In this document: positions 1 to 6,948 of the stretch, piece after piece
Layout: the number at the start of each line of letters is the position of its first letter
How positions within the stretch are numbered: position 1 is the first letter of the stretch
Origin: JANPLD01 sp031426355
GTDB lineage: Bacteria > Pseudomonadota > Alphaproteobacteria > Rickettsiales > UBA8987
Length of the DNA stretch: 40,384 nt
Reading direction: 5' to 3'
Assembly (NCBI GenBank): GCA_031426355.1
Contig: JANPLD010000070.1
Coordinates: 1-40,384 of the forward strand
Translations under genes and position numbers: made by a program
Notes under the pieces: generated by a model
Told to the model about the DNA's origin: nothing
What the model saw: only the letters and a program-made list of their open reading frames with translations
The model's database searches: none

Positions 1-162
1 CATACGCAGCATACTGTCGGTTCAGTCCCATTTATCATTGTTAATAATGAAAAAAATATCACACTTAAAAATGGCAGGCTCTGCGATATCGCGCCAACGA
101 TTTTAGAGATCATGGAAATAAAAAAACCTGAAGAAATGAAAGGAATAAGTTTAATGAATTGA
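1..162 (+). CDS. gpmI: 2,3-bisphosphoglycerate-independent phosphoglycerate mutase, C-terminal fragment
   Basis: Frame 1 is open from the window edge to a TGA at 160-162. It encodes the last 53 residues of a protein whose start lies upstream. The fragment contains HTVGSVPFIIV, then LCDIAPTILEIM and PEEMKGISL, which match the C-terminus of the Mn-dependent phosphoglycerate mutase (the HT-x-x-PVPF and LxDIAPTxLxLMGxxxPxEMxGxSL signatures). The enzyme interconverts 3- and 2-phosphoglycerate in cytosolic glycolysis. The next enzyme in the pathway, enolase, is encoded at 7974, so the two are not in one operon here. ctpA follows 50 bases downstream on the same strand. Confidence 0.85.
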   Translation, partial: HTQHTVGSVPFIIVNNEKNITLKNGRLCDIAPTILEIMEIKKPEEMKGISLMN

Positions 163-212
163 TAAAATTTATTTGTGAGCTATATAAATTAAATAAAACA
201 AATCGAAGGTTT

Positions 213-1610
213 ATGAAGAAGTTCTTTCTGTTAGCTTGTACTGCTTTGGTTCTACCTATCTCAACAATATCATTCACATCTTTCGCTGAAGAGGGCGACT
301 CTAAGAAGAAAGAAAAAGTGGAAAAACTTTCCCCTGAAGAAACAATGAAACTCCTTGAATTATTCGGGGATGTTTTCGAAAAAGTCCGCAAAGATTATGT
401 TGAGGAAGTTTCTGACAAGAAACTTGTTGAATCAGCAATTAACGGAATGCTAACCAGCCTTGATCCACATTCCAGCTTCATGAACTCGGAAGATTTCAAG
501 GAAATGAAAGAGCAGACCAAAGGTAAATTTGGTGGCCTTGGAATTGAAGTTACCATGAAGAACGGCCTTGTTTATGTAGTAGCTCCAATAGATGATACTC
601 CGGCCTTTAAAGCAGGCATCAAAGCTGGCGATTATATCAGCCATATTGATGGCGAAGCTGTTTACGGCATGACCATAAGTGAAGCCGTTAAGAAAATGCG
701 CGGTGAACCTGATACAACAATCAAGTTAAAAGTTATCCGTGAAGGTGAGAAAAAACCACTTGAGCTGGAAATTACGCGTGACGTGATAAATGTTAAATCT
801 ATTAAAGGCCAAGCATACGCAGATGTTGGATATGTAAGAATAACAAGCTTTACAGAAAACACCGGCAAAATGATGATAGCCGAGATCAACAAACAGATAA
901 AAGAGATCGGTAAGAAGAAAGTTAAAGGTTTCGTTCTTGATCTTAGGAATAATCCGGGCGGCTTACTAAATGAAGCAATTTCCGTGTCTGATGCATTCCT
1001 GAATAAGGGAGAAATAGTTTCTACCCGTGGAAGACAAAAAGACGACGCGCAGAAATATAACGCAACTTTCGGTGATGTATTAGGTGGCTTACCTATAGTT
1101 ATATTAATCAACTCAGGTTCTGCCTCTGCTTCTGAGATCGTTTCCGGTGCGCTGCAAGATCAGCGTCGCGCAGTTATATTGGGCGAAAAATCTTTCGGTA
1201 AAGGCTCAGTTCAAACTGTTATTCCGCTTCCAAGCGAAAGCGCTATCAGGCTTACAACTTCAAGATATTATACTCCATCCGGTACATCTATCCAGGCGGA
1301 AGGTATAACTCCTGACATTGAAGTTGATCAGGCTAAATTAACCCCTGATGATGCAGTTGAAAGGACAAAAGAATCTGAACTCAAAGGCCATCTTGAAAAT
1401 GATAACGCAAAGAAAGTTCCTGAAATAGATAAGGATATTCTCGCTGATATCAAGAAAGAGAAAGCTGAAAAAGACCAGAAACCTGACGAAAAACTTAAAA
1501 CAGTTCTGTTCGGAGATGGCGCTGAAGAAAAAGGTCTATACCAGACTGACTATCAGTTAGGCAGGGCAATTGATACTGTAAGGGCTCTATTCCTTTATAC
1601 TAAGGAATAA
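213..1610 (+). CDS. ctpA: C-terminal processing peptidase (S41 family, PDZ domain)
   Basis: A periplasmic carboxyl-terminal processing protease that trims or degrades envelope proteins. I chose the ATG at 213 because it is preceded by GAAGG and begins a clear signal peptide (MKKFFLLACTALVLP, cleavage near SFA-EEG). A TTG at 159 overlapping gpmI would bury that signal under 18 extra residues. A PDZ domain lies at about residues 75-160 (GGLGIEV, GLKAGD-like IKAGDYI). The S41 core has DLRNNPGGLL, then NSGSASASEI with likely nucleophile Ser305, and GEKSFGKGSVQ with general base Lys330. The 25-residue Ser-Lys spacing matches the family. The C-terminal 100 residues are charged and Lys-rich. At 465 residues the length is normal. 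In many alphaproteobacteria an EnvC-type peptidase gene sits between gpmI and ctpA; it is missing here. Confidence 0.93.
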   Translation: MKKFFLLACTALVLPISTISFTSFAEEGDSKKKEKVEKLSPEETMKLLELFGDVFEKVRKDYVEEVSDKKLVESAINGMLTSLDPHSSFMNSEDFKEMKEQTKGKFGGLGIEVTMKNGLVYVVAPIDDTPAFKAGIKAGDYISHIDGEAVYGMTISEAVKKMRGEPDTTIKLKVIREGEKKPLELEITRDVINVKSIKGQAYADVGYVRITSFTENTGKMMIAEINKQIKEIGKKKVKGFVLDLRNNPGGLLNEAISVSDAFLNKGEIVSTRGRQKDDAQKYNATFGDVLGGLPIVILINSGSASASEIVSGALQDQRRAVILGEKSFGKGSVQTVIPLPSESAIRLTTSRYYTPSGTSIQAEGITPDIEVDQAKLTPDDAVERTKESELKGHLENDNAKKVPEIDKDILADIKKEKAEKDQKPDEKLKTVLFGDGAEEKGLYQTDYQLGRAIDTVRALFLYTKE

Positions 1611-1621
1611 GAATTATTTGG

Positions 1622-1650
1622 GCTCAACTATTATTTAATATTAGTTGAGC
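1622..1650. terminator. Stem-loop between convergent ctpA and small minus-strand gene
   Basis: GCTCAACTA at 1622-1630 pairs perfectly with TAGTTGAGC at 1642-1650 around an 11-nt AT-rich loop. The hairpin sits 11 bases after the ctpA stop and is followed by TTCTT, so it fits a factor-independent terminator for ctpA. It overlaps the last codons and stop of the minus-strand gene ending at 1641, so it could work from both sides. Confidence 0.6.
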
Positions 1651-1955
1651 TTCTTATTATAGCTGTTCATTACTTTGTCATTTAGTAAGGCATTTTCCAA
1701 CTGACTCTGTATCCCTTCTTTTGCCATGGCAAGATTATCAATAACACCTTTTAACTCACCAGCCCATATCTGAAGTAATCCTGAATAATCCGCCGCTGTT
1801 TTCGCATCAAGCCTGGAAAGTGTACTAGTAAATTCCAGCACAAGTTCATTAAGGTTCGCAAAATTAGGTATCTTATTATCCTGTAATGATTTTGAGCAAT
1901 TAACAAGCTCACTGTTAATTCTGGAAACCACGTTTTCTATTTGTTCTTTGGACAT
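1641..1955 (-). CDS. Small hypothetical helical protein next to the FlhB-like gene
   Basis: A 104-residue protein that I do not recognise. It has no signal peptide or membrane segment. The sequence is rich in Leu, Asn, Lys and Glu with long amphipathic helical stretches (for example LQIWAGELKGVIDNLAMA) and probably folds as a small helical bundle. It starts 13 bases downstream of the stop of the FlhB-C-terminal-like gene (1969-2253) on the same strand, so the two are very likely one transcript. A role as partner of that export-switch-like protein is inferred only from this pairing. Codon use resembles its neighbours, which supports a real gene. Confidence 0.6.
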   Translation of the reverse strand: MSKEQIENVVSRINSELVNCSKSLQDNKIPNFANLNELVLEFTSTLSRLDAKTAADYSGLLQIWAGELKGVIDNLAMAKEGIQSQLENALLNDKVMNSYNKKLN

Positions 1956-1968
1956 ATTTACCGCTAAG

Positions 1969-2253
1969 TTATTTACCTAAATTTCCCTGCTTACTATATA
2001 TATACCTTAACATTTCAGCAACCGCTGTATAAGCTTCCAAGGGAATGAAATCATCAAGCTCAAGGGCTGAAAGTATCTCCACCAGATTGGAATCTTCCCT
2101 TATCTGTATCCCATGCTCCTTGGCAACTTTGATTATCTGCTTGGCAATCTCACCATCACCCTTGGCCACCACCTTTGGCGCTTGGTCCTTATCCATATCA
2201 TAGGAAAGGGCAACTGCCTTCTGCTTTTGATCTTTTTTGTTTTTATCTGCCAT
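1969..2253 (-). CDS. FlhB C-terminal-domain-like protein (export apparatus switch homologue, FhlB type)
   Basis: A 94-residue protein starting MADKNKKDQKQKAVALSYD. It resembles the cytoplasmic C-terminal domain of FlhB/YscU: a basic linker, then AVALSYDMDKDQAPKVVAKGDGEIAKQIIKVAKEHGI, then VEILSALELDDFIPLEAYTAVAEML. FlhB family members share the pattern ALxYd..APxVvAKG...A..I..iA.e..IPi.e...La..Ly....g..Ip...y.avAeil. The membrane part and the NPTH autocleavage site of full FlhB are absent, which is usual for the short stand-alone homologues found in many proteobacteria. A start 27 bases upstream (2280) is possible, but the MADKNKK start gives the usual length. No other flagellar or type III secretion gene is visible in the window. 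Confidence 0.72.
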   Translation of the reverse strand: MADKNKKDQKQKAVALSYDMDKDQAPKVVAKGDGEIAKQIIKVAKEHGIQIREDSNLVEILSALELDDFIPLEAYTAVAEMLRYIYSKQGNLGK

Positions 2254-2309
2254 ATTTGTAAAATACCTTAATTCTTGCAAAAATAAAACAAATAGCTAAT
2301 AACTAGCGC

Positions 2310-2334
2310 CTAATCCCTAATTCCTAATCCCTAA
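2310..2334. repeat. Two direct copies of CTAATCCCTAA (14-bp period) before infA
   Basis: CTAATCCCTAA occurs at 2310-2320 and again at 2324-2334, a 14-base period, ending 3 bases before the infA start codon. The exact reverse complement (TTAGGGATTAG) occurs at 2574-2584, after infA. The stretch 2309-2337 contains no G and so no Shine-Dalgarno sequence. Confidence 0.75.
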
Positions 2335-2337
2335 AAT

Positions 2338-2556
2338 ATGGCAAAAGAAGAATTAATTGAATTTGATGGTCTGGTAACAGAAGTTCTACCTAACGCGATG
2401 TTCCGCGTTAAACTTGATAACGGACACGAAATAATAGCGCACACCTCAGGTAAAATGCGCAAGAACAGGATACGCGTTCTTCTTGGCGATAAGATCACCG
2501 TTGAAATGACACCATATGACCTTAGCAAAGGAAGAATTATCTTAAGGCATAAATAG
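2338..2556 (+). CDS. infA: Translation initiation factor IF-1
   Basis: A 72-residue S1/OB-fold protein that binds the ribosomal A site of the 30S subunit during initiation. The sequence is typical from end to end: MAKEELIEFDGLVTEVLPNA, FRVKLDNGHEIIAHTSGKMR, then RIRVLLGDKITVEMTPYDLS and GRIILRHK. The length matches the family exactly. In alphaproteobacteria infA is commonly followed by maf, as here (69 bases later). The start lacks a Shine-Dalgarno sequence; the leader is a G-free, CCTAA-rich repeat. Confidence 0.97.
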   Translation: MAKEELIEFDGLVTEVLPNAMFRVKLDNGHEIIAHTSGKMRKNRIRVLLGDKITVEMTPYDLSKGRIILRHK

Positions 2557-2584
2557 GGCTTAGGTGTTAGGGCTTAGGGATTAG
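2554..2584. repeat. TAGGGCTTAGG direct repeats after infA, inverted relative to the upstream copies
   Basis: TAGGGCTTAGG occurs at 2554-2564 and 2568-2578 with the same 14-base period as the repeats before infA but in opposite orientation. TTAGGGATTAG at 2574-2584 is the perfect complement of both upstream CTAATCCCTAA copies. A further CCTAA-type stretch in the first orientation lies at 2601-2625, directly before maf. Confidence 0.75.
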
Positions 2585-2625
2585 AATTTTTAAATCCAAC
2601 TCCTAAAACCCAAACCCTAATACCT

Positions 2626-3207
2626 ATGAAATTAATACTCGCATCATCATCCCCGCGCCGGAAAGAATTACTCAAAAATATAGGTTTTGAGCCACATCTT
2701 ATAATATCCCCTGATATTGACGAAACTCCAAGAAAAACTGAGAAACCTAATATTTATGTTGAAAGAGTCGCAGCAGAAAAAGCCAAAGCCGCAATTGCTG
2801 ACCCAAGAACTGAAGGCTGCTATATTCTAACCTGCGATACTTCCGCCTGCGTGGGCGTTAGGATATTAGGAAAACCCGAGAACGAGGAAGAAGCAAAGAA
2901 AATGCTGCGCCTGATGAAAGGCAGAAGGCACAGGGTTTACAGCTCCGTATGTGTCGTAACACCTGAGAAAAAAATACACCAGAAAACTGTCCTCTCATTT
3001 GTAAAATTCAAGAATTTTTCCGAAGATGAACTTAAGGAATATATAAAAACTGATCTCTGGAAAGGGCGTAGTGGCGCATATAGCCTACAGGAAGACCCGG
3101 GCGGCTGGGTTATCTCCATCAACGGTTCTTATTCAAATATTGTCGGCCTGCCATTATATGAAACAAAAAACCTGTTATTTGGCTTAGGTTTTAAAAAAAT
3201 CACTTAA
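2626..3207 (+). CDS. maf: Maf-family nucleotide pyrophosphatase
   Basis: A 193-residue house-cleaning enzyme that hydrolyses non-canonical or modified nucleoside triphosphates to monophosphates. The N-terminus LILASSSPRRKELL is the family's signature loop. DETP, then VERVAAEKA, a CDTSACVGVRILGKP segment (putative catalytic Asp71, in place of the usual DTVV) and GRRHRVYSSVCVV follow in family order. The C-terminal GAYSLQEDPGGWVISINGSY and NIVGLPL are also typical. It starts 69 bases after infA behind a G-free leader with no Shine-Dalgarno motif. Whether it acts on dTTP/UTP or m7GTP cannot be judged from sequence. Downstream genes change abruptly in composition. Confidence 0.92.
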   Translation: MKLILASSSPRRKELLKNIGFEPHLIISPDIDETPRKTEKPNIYVERVAAEKAKAAIADPRTEGCYILTCDTSACVGVRILGKPENEEEAKKMLRLMKGRRHRVYSSVCVVTPEKKIHQKTVLSFVKFKNFSEDELKEYIKTDLWKGRSGAYSLQEDPGGWVISINGSYSNIVGLPLYETKNLLFGLGFKKIT

Positions 3208-3246
3208 ATTAATAGCTCCATTTATATTTAAATTATATAATGAAGC

Positions 3247-3354
3247 GGGAAGCATATTCTAATTAATTTCCTTTTAATTAATTATATATCAGTAAATAAT
3301 ATTGATCCTCCGGGATGATCTTATTTTTATGGATCTAATACCATAAGGCTTCCC
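3247..3354 (+). other. Structured intergenic element upstream of the pilin/RT genes
   Basis: This covers most of the 165-base gap between maf and the prepilin-like gene. GGGAAGC (3247-3253) and GCTTCCC (3348-3354) are perfect reverse complements and could close a 108-nt structure. Inside are a 9-bp stem (TAATTAATT 3260-3268 with AATTAATTA 3276-3284, 7-nt loop), a short ATCC/GGAT hairpin (3305-3316) and a 6-bp stem (TTATGG 3327-3332 with CCATAA 3341-3346). It ends 18 bases before the prepilin start. It could be a structured 5' leader, a small RNA or a defective mobile element. AT-rich DNA forms such stems by chance, so only the architecture is claimed. Confidence 0.4.
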
Positions 3355-3372
3355 ATAAATTTTATATTGCTC

Positions 3373-4149
3373 ATGAAAAAAGGTTTTACAATAATTGAAC
3401 TTGCCATTGTTTTAGTAATAATTGGTCTTCTAGTAACAGGAGTTCTTCAGGGAGCTGACCTGATCGAAACCGGCAAACAGCATTCACTTATATCAAGCGT
3501 AGAAAAACTTAAAACCGCTTATGATAACTTCCATATAAAATATAATGCCGTTCCGGGTGATATGAGAAATGGTGAAAATTACTTTTCTAATGTTAGAAAT
3601 GGGGATGGCGATGGTAGAATACGAATAGGCATAGCAGAAGGAATTTATGCAAGGCTCATGTTGGAGAAGGCAATGCTCTATTCCTTTGATACACCTGTAA
3701 AAGATCTTACGATGGCTGACCCTAAATATAATGCATTACTAACCGCTGGTAGCTTTCCTTGCAAAGGTTATGAAGAAAAATGCAAAATGATATTTGGTTT
3801 AGCTGGTACTGAATCAACTCCTCCTAATTTAGCTTACAGACCTATAAAAAATTCTCTTATAGCTTTTAGCAATAGAAGGCCTGTATGGGGTGTTCCACAA
3901 GAGTTTAAATTCAGAAGTGCTGGCACATTCAACCCGGTGATATCGGAAGCTATAGATCTAAAAATAGATGATGGACTGCCAAAAAGTGGAAAAGTTATAA
4001 CTTATAGGCAAGAAACTAATTATGATAATTGTGGTTCAGATGGAGATCAATATATAAATTGTAGCGGTGTATTCCCTGGTTGGATTAATGATACGCAAAG
4101 TGATTATTATAAAGCTGCAAGAAATGCATTAGTCTTTATGTTGGAATAA
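3373..4149 (+). CDS. Type IV prepilin-like / type II pseudopilin protein
   Basis: About 258 residues. The N-terminus MKKGFTIIELAIVLVIIGLLV is a canonical prepilin leader. Cleavage is expected between Gly and Phe, with Glu at +5 of the mature protein and a hydrophobic alpha-1 helix. A conserved NAVPGDM segment follows, as in many pseudopilin-like proteins, and then an acidic NGDGDGRI loop that might bind calcium. Two Cys pairs (FPCKGYEEKC and YDNCGSDGDQYINC) could form disulfides outside the membrane. I use the ATG at 3373; a TTG at 3367 adds two residues. No pilus assembly ATPase or prepilin peptidase gene is visible. The reverse transcriptase gene follows after 11 bases, so the two probably share a transcript. 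Confidence 0.8.
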   Translation: MKKGFTIIELAIVLVIIGLLVTGVLQGADLIETGKQHSLISSVEKLKTAYDNFHIKYNAVPGDMRNGENYFSNVRNGDGDGRIRIGIAEGIYARLMLEKAMLYSFDTPVKDLTMADPKYNALLTAGSFPCKGYEEKCKMIFGLAGTESTPPNLAYRPIKNSLIAFSNRRPVWGVPQEFKFRSAGTFNPVISEAIDLKIDDGLPKSGKVITYRQETNYDNCGSDGDQYINCSGVFPGWINDTQSDYYKAARNALVFMLE

Positions 4150-4160
4150 TTATAACTGTT

Positions 4161-5435
4161 ATGAAATCAACTATTATTCCACCCAAACAACTTCTAAAAA
4201 AATATTTTCTTAATTACCTACAAGGTAAAGCCACAAACTACCCTTATAAAAAAATCTATTCACGAAAACTGATAAAAATGGCAGAACATCAGCAGAAATT
4301 CTTGAATTCTTTTGAAGATGATCTAAAAAATAATTTTCTCATTCAAAATAATAAAATTTATAAAAGACAAATTACCATTAATGGTAAAAACAGAAATGTT
4401 TTTTTCTACCCACCTTCTCTAGATTTTTTATGTTATCTGATTAATATCTTTATAAATTCAAGATCATCAGAAATTTATAATCCCAATCTTTTTTCTTATA
4501 GAACTGGCATTGGAAAACTTGATGCCATAAAATCATTTGCAAAATATGTCCGCAATAATTACAGTAAAAAATCAGATCTATTCGTTCTTAGAAGTGATGT
4601 AAAATCATATGGCGCATCAATTGATGTATCCCCAAGCTCCATTCTTTGGAAACAGCTGAAGCAGTTAACACAAAAAATTAGTCTAGACAAAATTTCTACT
4701 CATAACTTTATAAAATTATCTCAACCTACAGTAATAAATGAAAATGGCCATGAATACTGCCCGTTATTTGGAATAATTGATGGAACTTCTATAGCATGCA
4801 TATTACTGAACATTTATCTGGAGCCTATTGATGAAGAACTCTCAAAAATTGAAGGCGCCTTTTATGCAAGATATGGCGACGATATAATATTTTCCCATAC
4901 TAATGCTCATCTTACCAAAGAAGCACAAGAAAAAATTAGCCTAATATTCGATAAGTTAAAACTACAGCCAAACATTAACAAATCAGGAAACTACTATCTC
5001 AATTCCGCTGGTAAAATTGCACAGAATAATAAAGATTTTAAACCTTCACAAAACATTGAATATCTTGGGATCTCTATAAACTCTAAAGGAGAGATTGAGA
5101 TTCGCAAAGATAAGCTAAAACAGATATATAGCGATATAAAACTAAAACTAAATACGATCAGGAATATTACTACCAAAGAAAACTATTTAGAACTTTCACA
5201 AAATCTTATCAGGGAATATTTTGATTCACGCAGCCAGTTCTGTTGCAAATATATTGAGGAACTTAAATTAATTACGTGCCCCTCGCAAATTGCTGACATA
5301 AACTATAAAATACGCTTTATGATATTACAGAAATTGCTGCGAAAAAATTCTGCGAAAAATTTTAAAGTGATTTCCCCAAAAACCCTGATTAAGAAATATG
5401 GATTTAGGTCTTTCAAATATTATATTGGTGAGTGA
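4161..5435 (+). CDS. Atypical reverse transcriptase (RNA-directed DNA polymerase)
   Basis: A 424-residue protein with the RT finger-palm motifs in order. SYRTGIGKLDAIKSFAKYVR (113-132) resembles RT motif 2. SDVKSYGASID (145-155) is motif A with Asp146. GIIDGTSIACILLNIYLEPI (204-223) is motif B, where the usual GxPQG reads GIIDG. FYARYGDDIIFS (234-245) is motif C with Asp240 and Asp241, as YGDD rather than YADD. A motif D lysine (Lys274) and YLGISI (301-306) as motif E follow. About 110 residues of unknown thumb-like sequence end the protein. No maturase, HNH or integrase domain is seen. The gene sits between a prepilin-like gene and a polytopic membrane protein whose start overlaps it. The block is AT-rich relative to its surroundings. 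Its RT class cannot be assigned by eye. Confidence 0.85.
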   Translation: MKSTIIPPKQLLKKYFLNYLQGKATNYPYKKIYSRKLIKMAEHQQKFLNSFEDDLKNNFLIQNNKIYKRQITINGKNRNVFFYPPSLDFLCYLINIFINSRSSEIYNPNLFSYRTGIGKLDAIKSFAKYVRNNYSKKSDLFVLRSDVKSYGASIDVSPSSILWKQLKQLTQKISLDKISTHNFIKLSQPTVINENGHEYCPLFGIIDGTSIACILLNIYLEPIDEELSKIEGAFYARYGDDIIFSHTNAHLTKEAQEKISLIFDKLKLQPNINKSGNYYLNSAGKIAQNNKDFKPSQNIEYLGISINSKGEIEIRKDKLKQIYSDIKLKLNTIRNITTKENYLELSQNLIREYFDSRSQFCCKYIEELKLITCPSQIADINYKIRFMILQKLLRKNSAKNFKVISPKTLIKKYGFRSFKYYIGE

Positions 5436-6948
5436 ACTGAAATCAGCTGAATCAGCAAAACTAAAAGCTTTTAAGGGAATTGCATCAGGTAAATTTTCTT
5501 ATCTCTATTTTTTCCAGCGTTTAAAATTCCTTATATTAAATTTCTTAATTTCATTTTTCCTGATCGCAATATTTTATGATGAATTTATTAAACATCATAA
5601 ATCTCAATACTATCTGATCATATTTTCTCTTTACCAGTTCCTGAATATTGCCTTGGCTTTATGGTGGGGAATTACAAACAAACTTACTAAAGATACAAAA
5701 AATTTTCTCATTCAAGACCAGAGATCTTCCGCTTATACAAACTTGAGTTACTGGCTAGGCAATAGTATTTTCTATTCCCTTTTAGCTTCTGTATTCCTGA
5801 TAATATTGATCAGCAATTCTAATTATAATCTAAGCTGGATTACTATAATATTATTGGTAACTAGGTTTTTCTTTCGGATAATAATAAGAGTAATATTCGC
5901 CTATATATATTCCGTTAAACGAATCATAATTCCATTATGGTTACTCATATTTGATGAGCTTTATTTTATCTGCTCAATACTGGCTTCAGTTTACTTAAAT
6001 TCGCAGCTAATCAATTATTCCAATATACTAATAAATATATTTGTATCATTGGCCTTTATTTACTTGGCTTACTATCAGGCTTTAAAACTTGAACTAATAA
6101 AACCAAAGATAAAACTTAAACTTTCCTTCCCTAAAATAAGTTATAAAAGCATTATGCAATATGCTTTGCCAGCACTTGCATTACACTTAAATATTTTCCT
6201 CTCGTTAAAACTTACTAGCCAGCATCTGACCAAGGAAATATACCTGATATTATTTTTCTCTTACTGCTATAAATGGGTAAAGAATTTCTATCTGGATTTT
6301 ACAGATAGCCAGCAGATAGCCAGCCGCGAATATCTAAAGAATTTTCAAAACTACTTTATCAGATGTTCTATTTTAATCGGATTAGTTTTAACGGTTTTTT
6401 ATATATTATTATGCTATTTGATCGGGTTTAAGATCAATTTTTATCTCTGCCTTTATTTTTTATCACAAGCACCTGTAAGCTTCTATCTATGTATTCTCTA
6501 TGCAGGCAATAATTGCCGCATATTATTTGGTTATTTAATCATAAATCTCTTAGCATTCTTATGCCTTAATTCTCTATATAACTGCATAGAATTTTTGGCA
6601 ACCGCAAATGTGATCTTCCTCACTACAATTTATATATGTAACGATTCAGTAAAACTCTTACTCGCAAAAAATTACTTAAGAATAAATGCGGATTTACTGG
6701 ATAGCTTTATTGGCAAGAAAAGCTTCCCGCATTTTTATATAATGAAAATTTCAAATTTAAGAAAAGGTCTGAAAAACAAAATCCTAAAAACAATTAGGAT
6801 CGAAGCAGATGGTCAGGCGGGCTTTTCCGAAGAATCAAACGGTTCAATAAGATTTTACTCAGCAAAAGATTTTTCAAAGGAAGAGTTAGTACTACTCACT
6901 AAAGGATACGCAAATTACATCAGGAAACTTAAATTATCCCCTAACTAA
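5398..6948 (+). CDS. Polytopic membrane protein, about 12 TM segments (possible flippase-like), partner of the RT
   Basis: About 516 residues with roughly 12 hydrophobic helices between residues 43 and 420, arranged in two halves. A soluble, basic C-terminal tail of about 95 residues follows. The overall plan recalls polysaccharide/lipid flippases of the MOP superfamily, but I recognise no diagnostic motif, so function stays open. The ATG at 5398 overlaps the RT gene by 38 bases. An in-frame GTG at 5428 would overlap it by 8 and is an equally good start; neither has a clear Shine-Dalgarno sequence. The overlap implies translational coupling with the RT. The gene ends convergently, overlapping the ilvE 3' end by 15 bases. 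Codons are strongly A/T-biased. Confidence 0.75.
   Translation: MDLGLSNIILVSELKSAESAKLKAFKGIASGKFSYLYFFQRLKFLILNFLISFFLIAIFYDEFIKHHKSQYYLIIFSLYQFLNIALALWWGITNKLTKDTKNFLIQDQRSSAYTNLSYWLGNSIFYSLLASVFLIILISNSNYNLSWITIILLVTRFFFRIIIRVIFAYIYSVKRIIIPLWLLIFDELYFICSILASVYLNSQLINYSNILINIFVSLAFIYLAYYQALKLELIKPKIKLKLSFPKISYKSIMQYALPALALHLNIFLSLKLTSQHLTKEIYLILFFSYCYKWVKNFYLDFTDSQQIASREYLKNFQNYFIRCSILIGLVLTVFYILLCYLIGFKINFYLCLYFLSQAPVSFYLCILYAGNNCRILFGYLIINLLAFLCLNSLYNCIEFLATANVIFLTTIYICNDSVKLLLAKNYLRINADLLDSFIGKKSFPHFYIMKISNLRKGLKNKILKTIRIEADGQAGFSEESNGSIRFYSAKDFSKEELVLLTKGYANYIRKLKLSPN

Noticed and set aside
159..212. Longer ctpA start (TTG 159)
   Set aside because: It would add 18 residues ahead of a textbook signal peptide; the ATG at 213 has its own GAAGG.
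2309..2625. True telomeric repeats or a chromosome end
   Set aside because: The TTAGGG-like words are few, degenerate, occur in both orientations and lie between intact housekeeping genes.
4161..5435. The RT as a group II intron-encoded protein
   Set aside because: No maturase (X) or HNH endonuclease domain is visible, the gene is embedded in a tight operon, and no intron RNA boundary is apparent.
3208..6948. A diversity-generating retroelement
   Set aside because: I saw no template/variable repeat pair near the RT, and motif B does not have the DGR form; the nearby pilin gene shows no repeated 3' segment.
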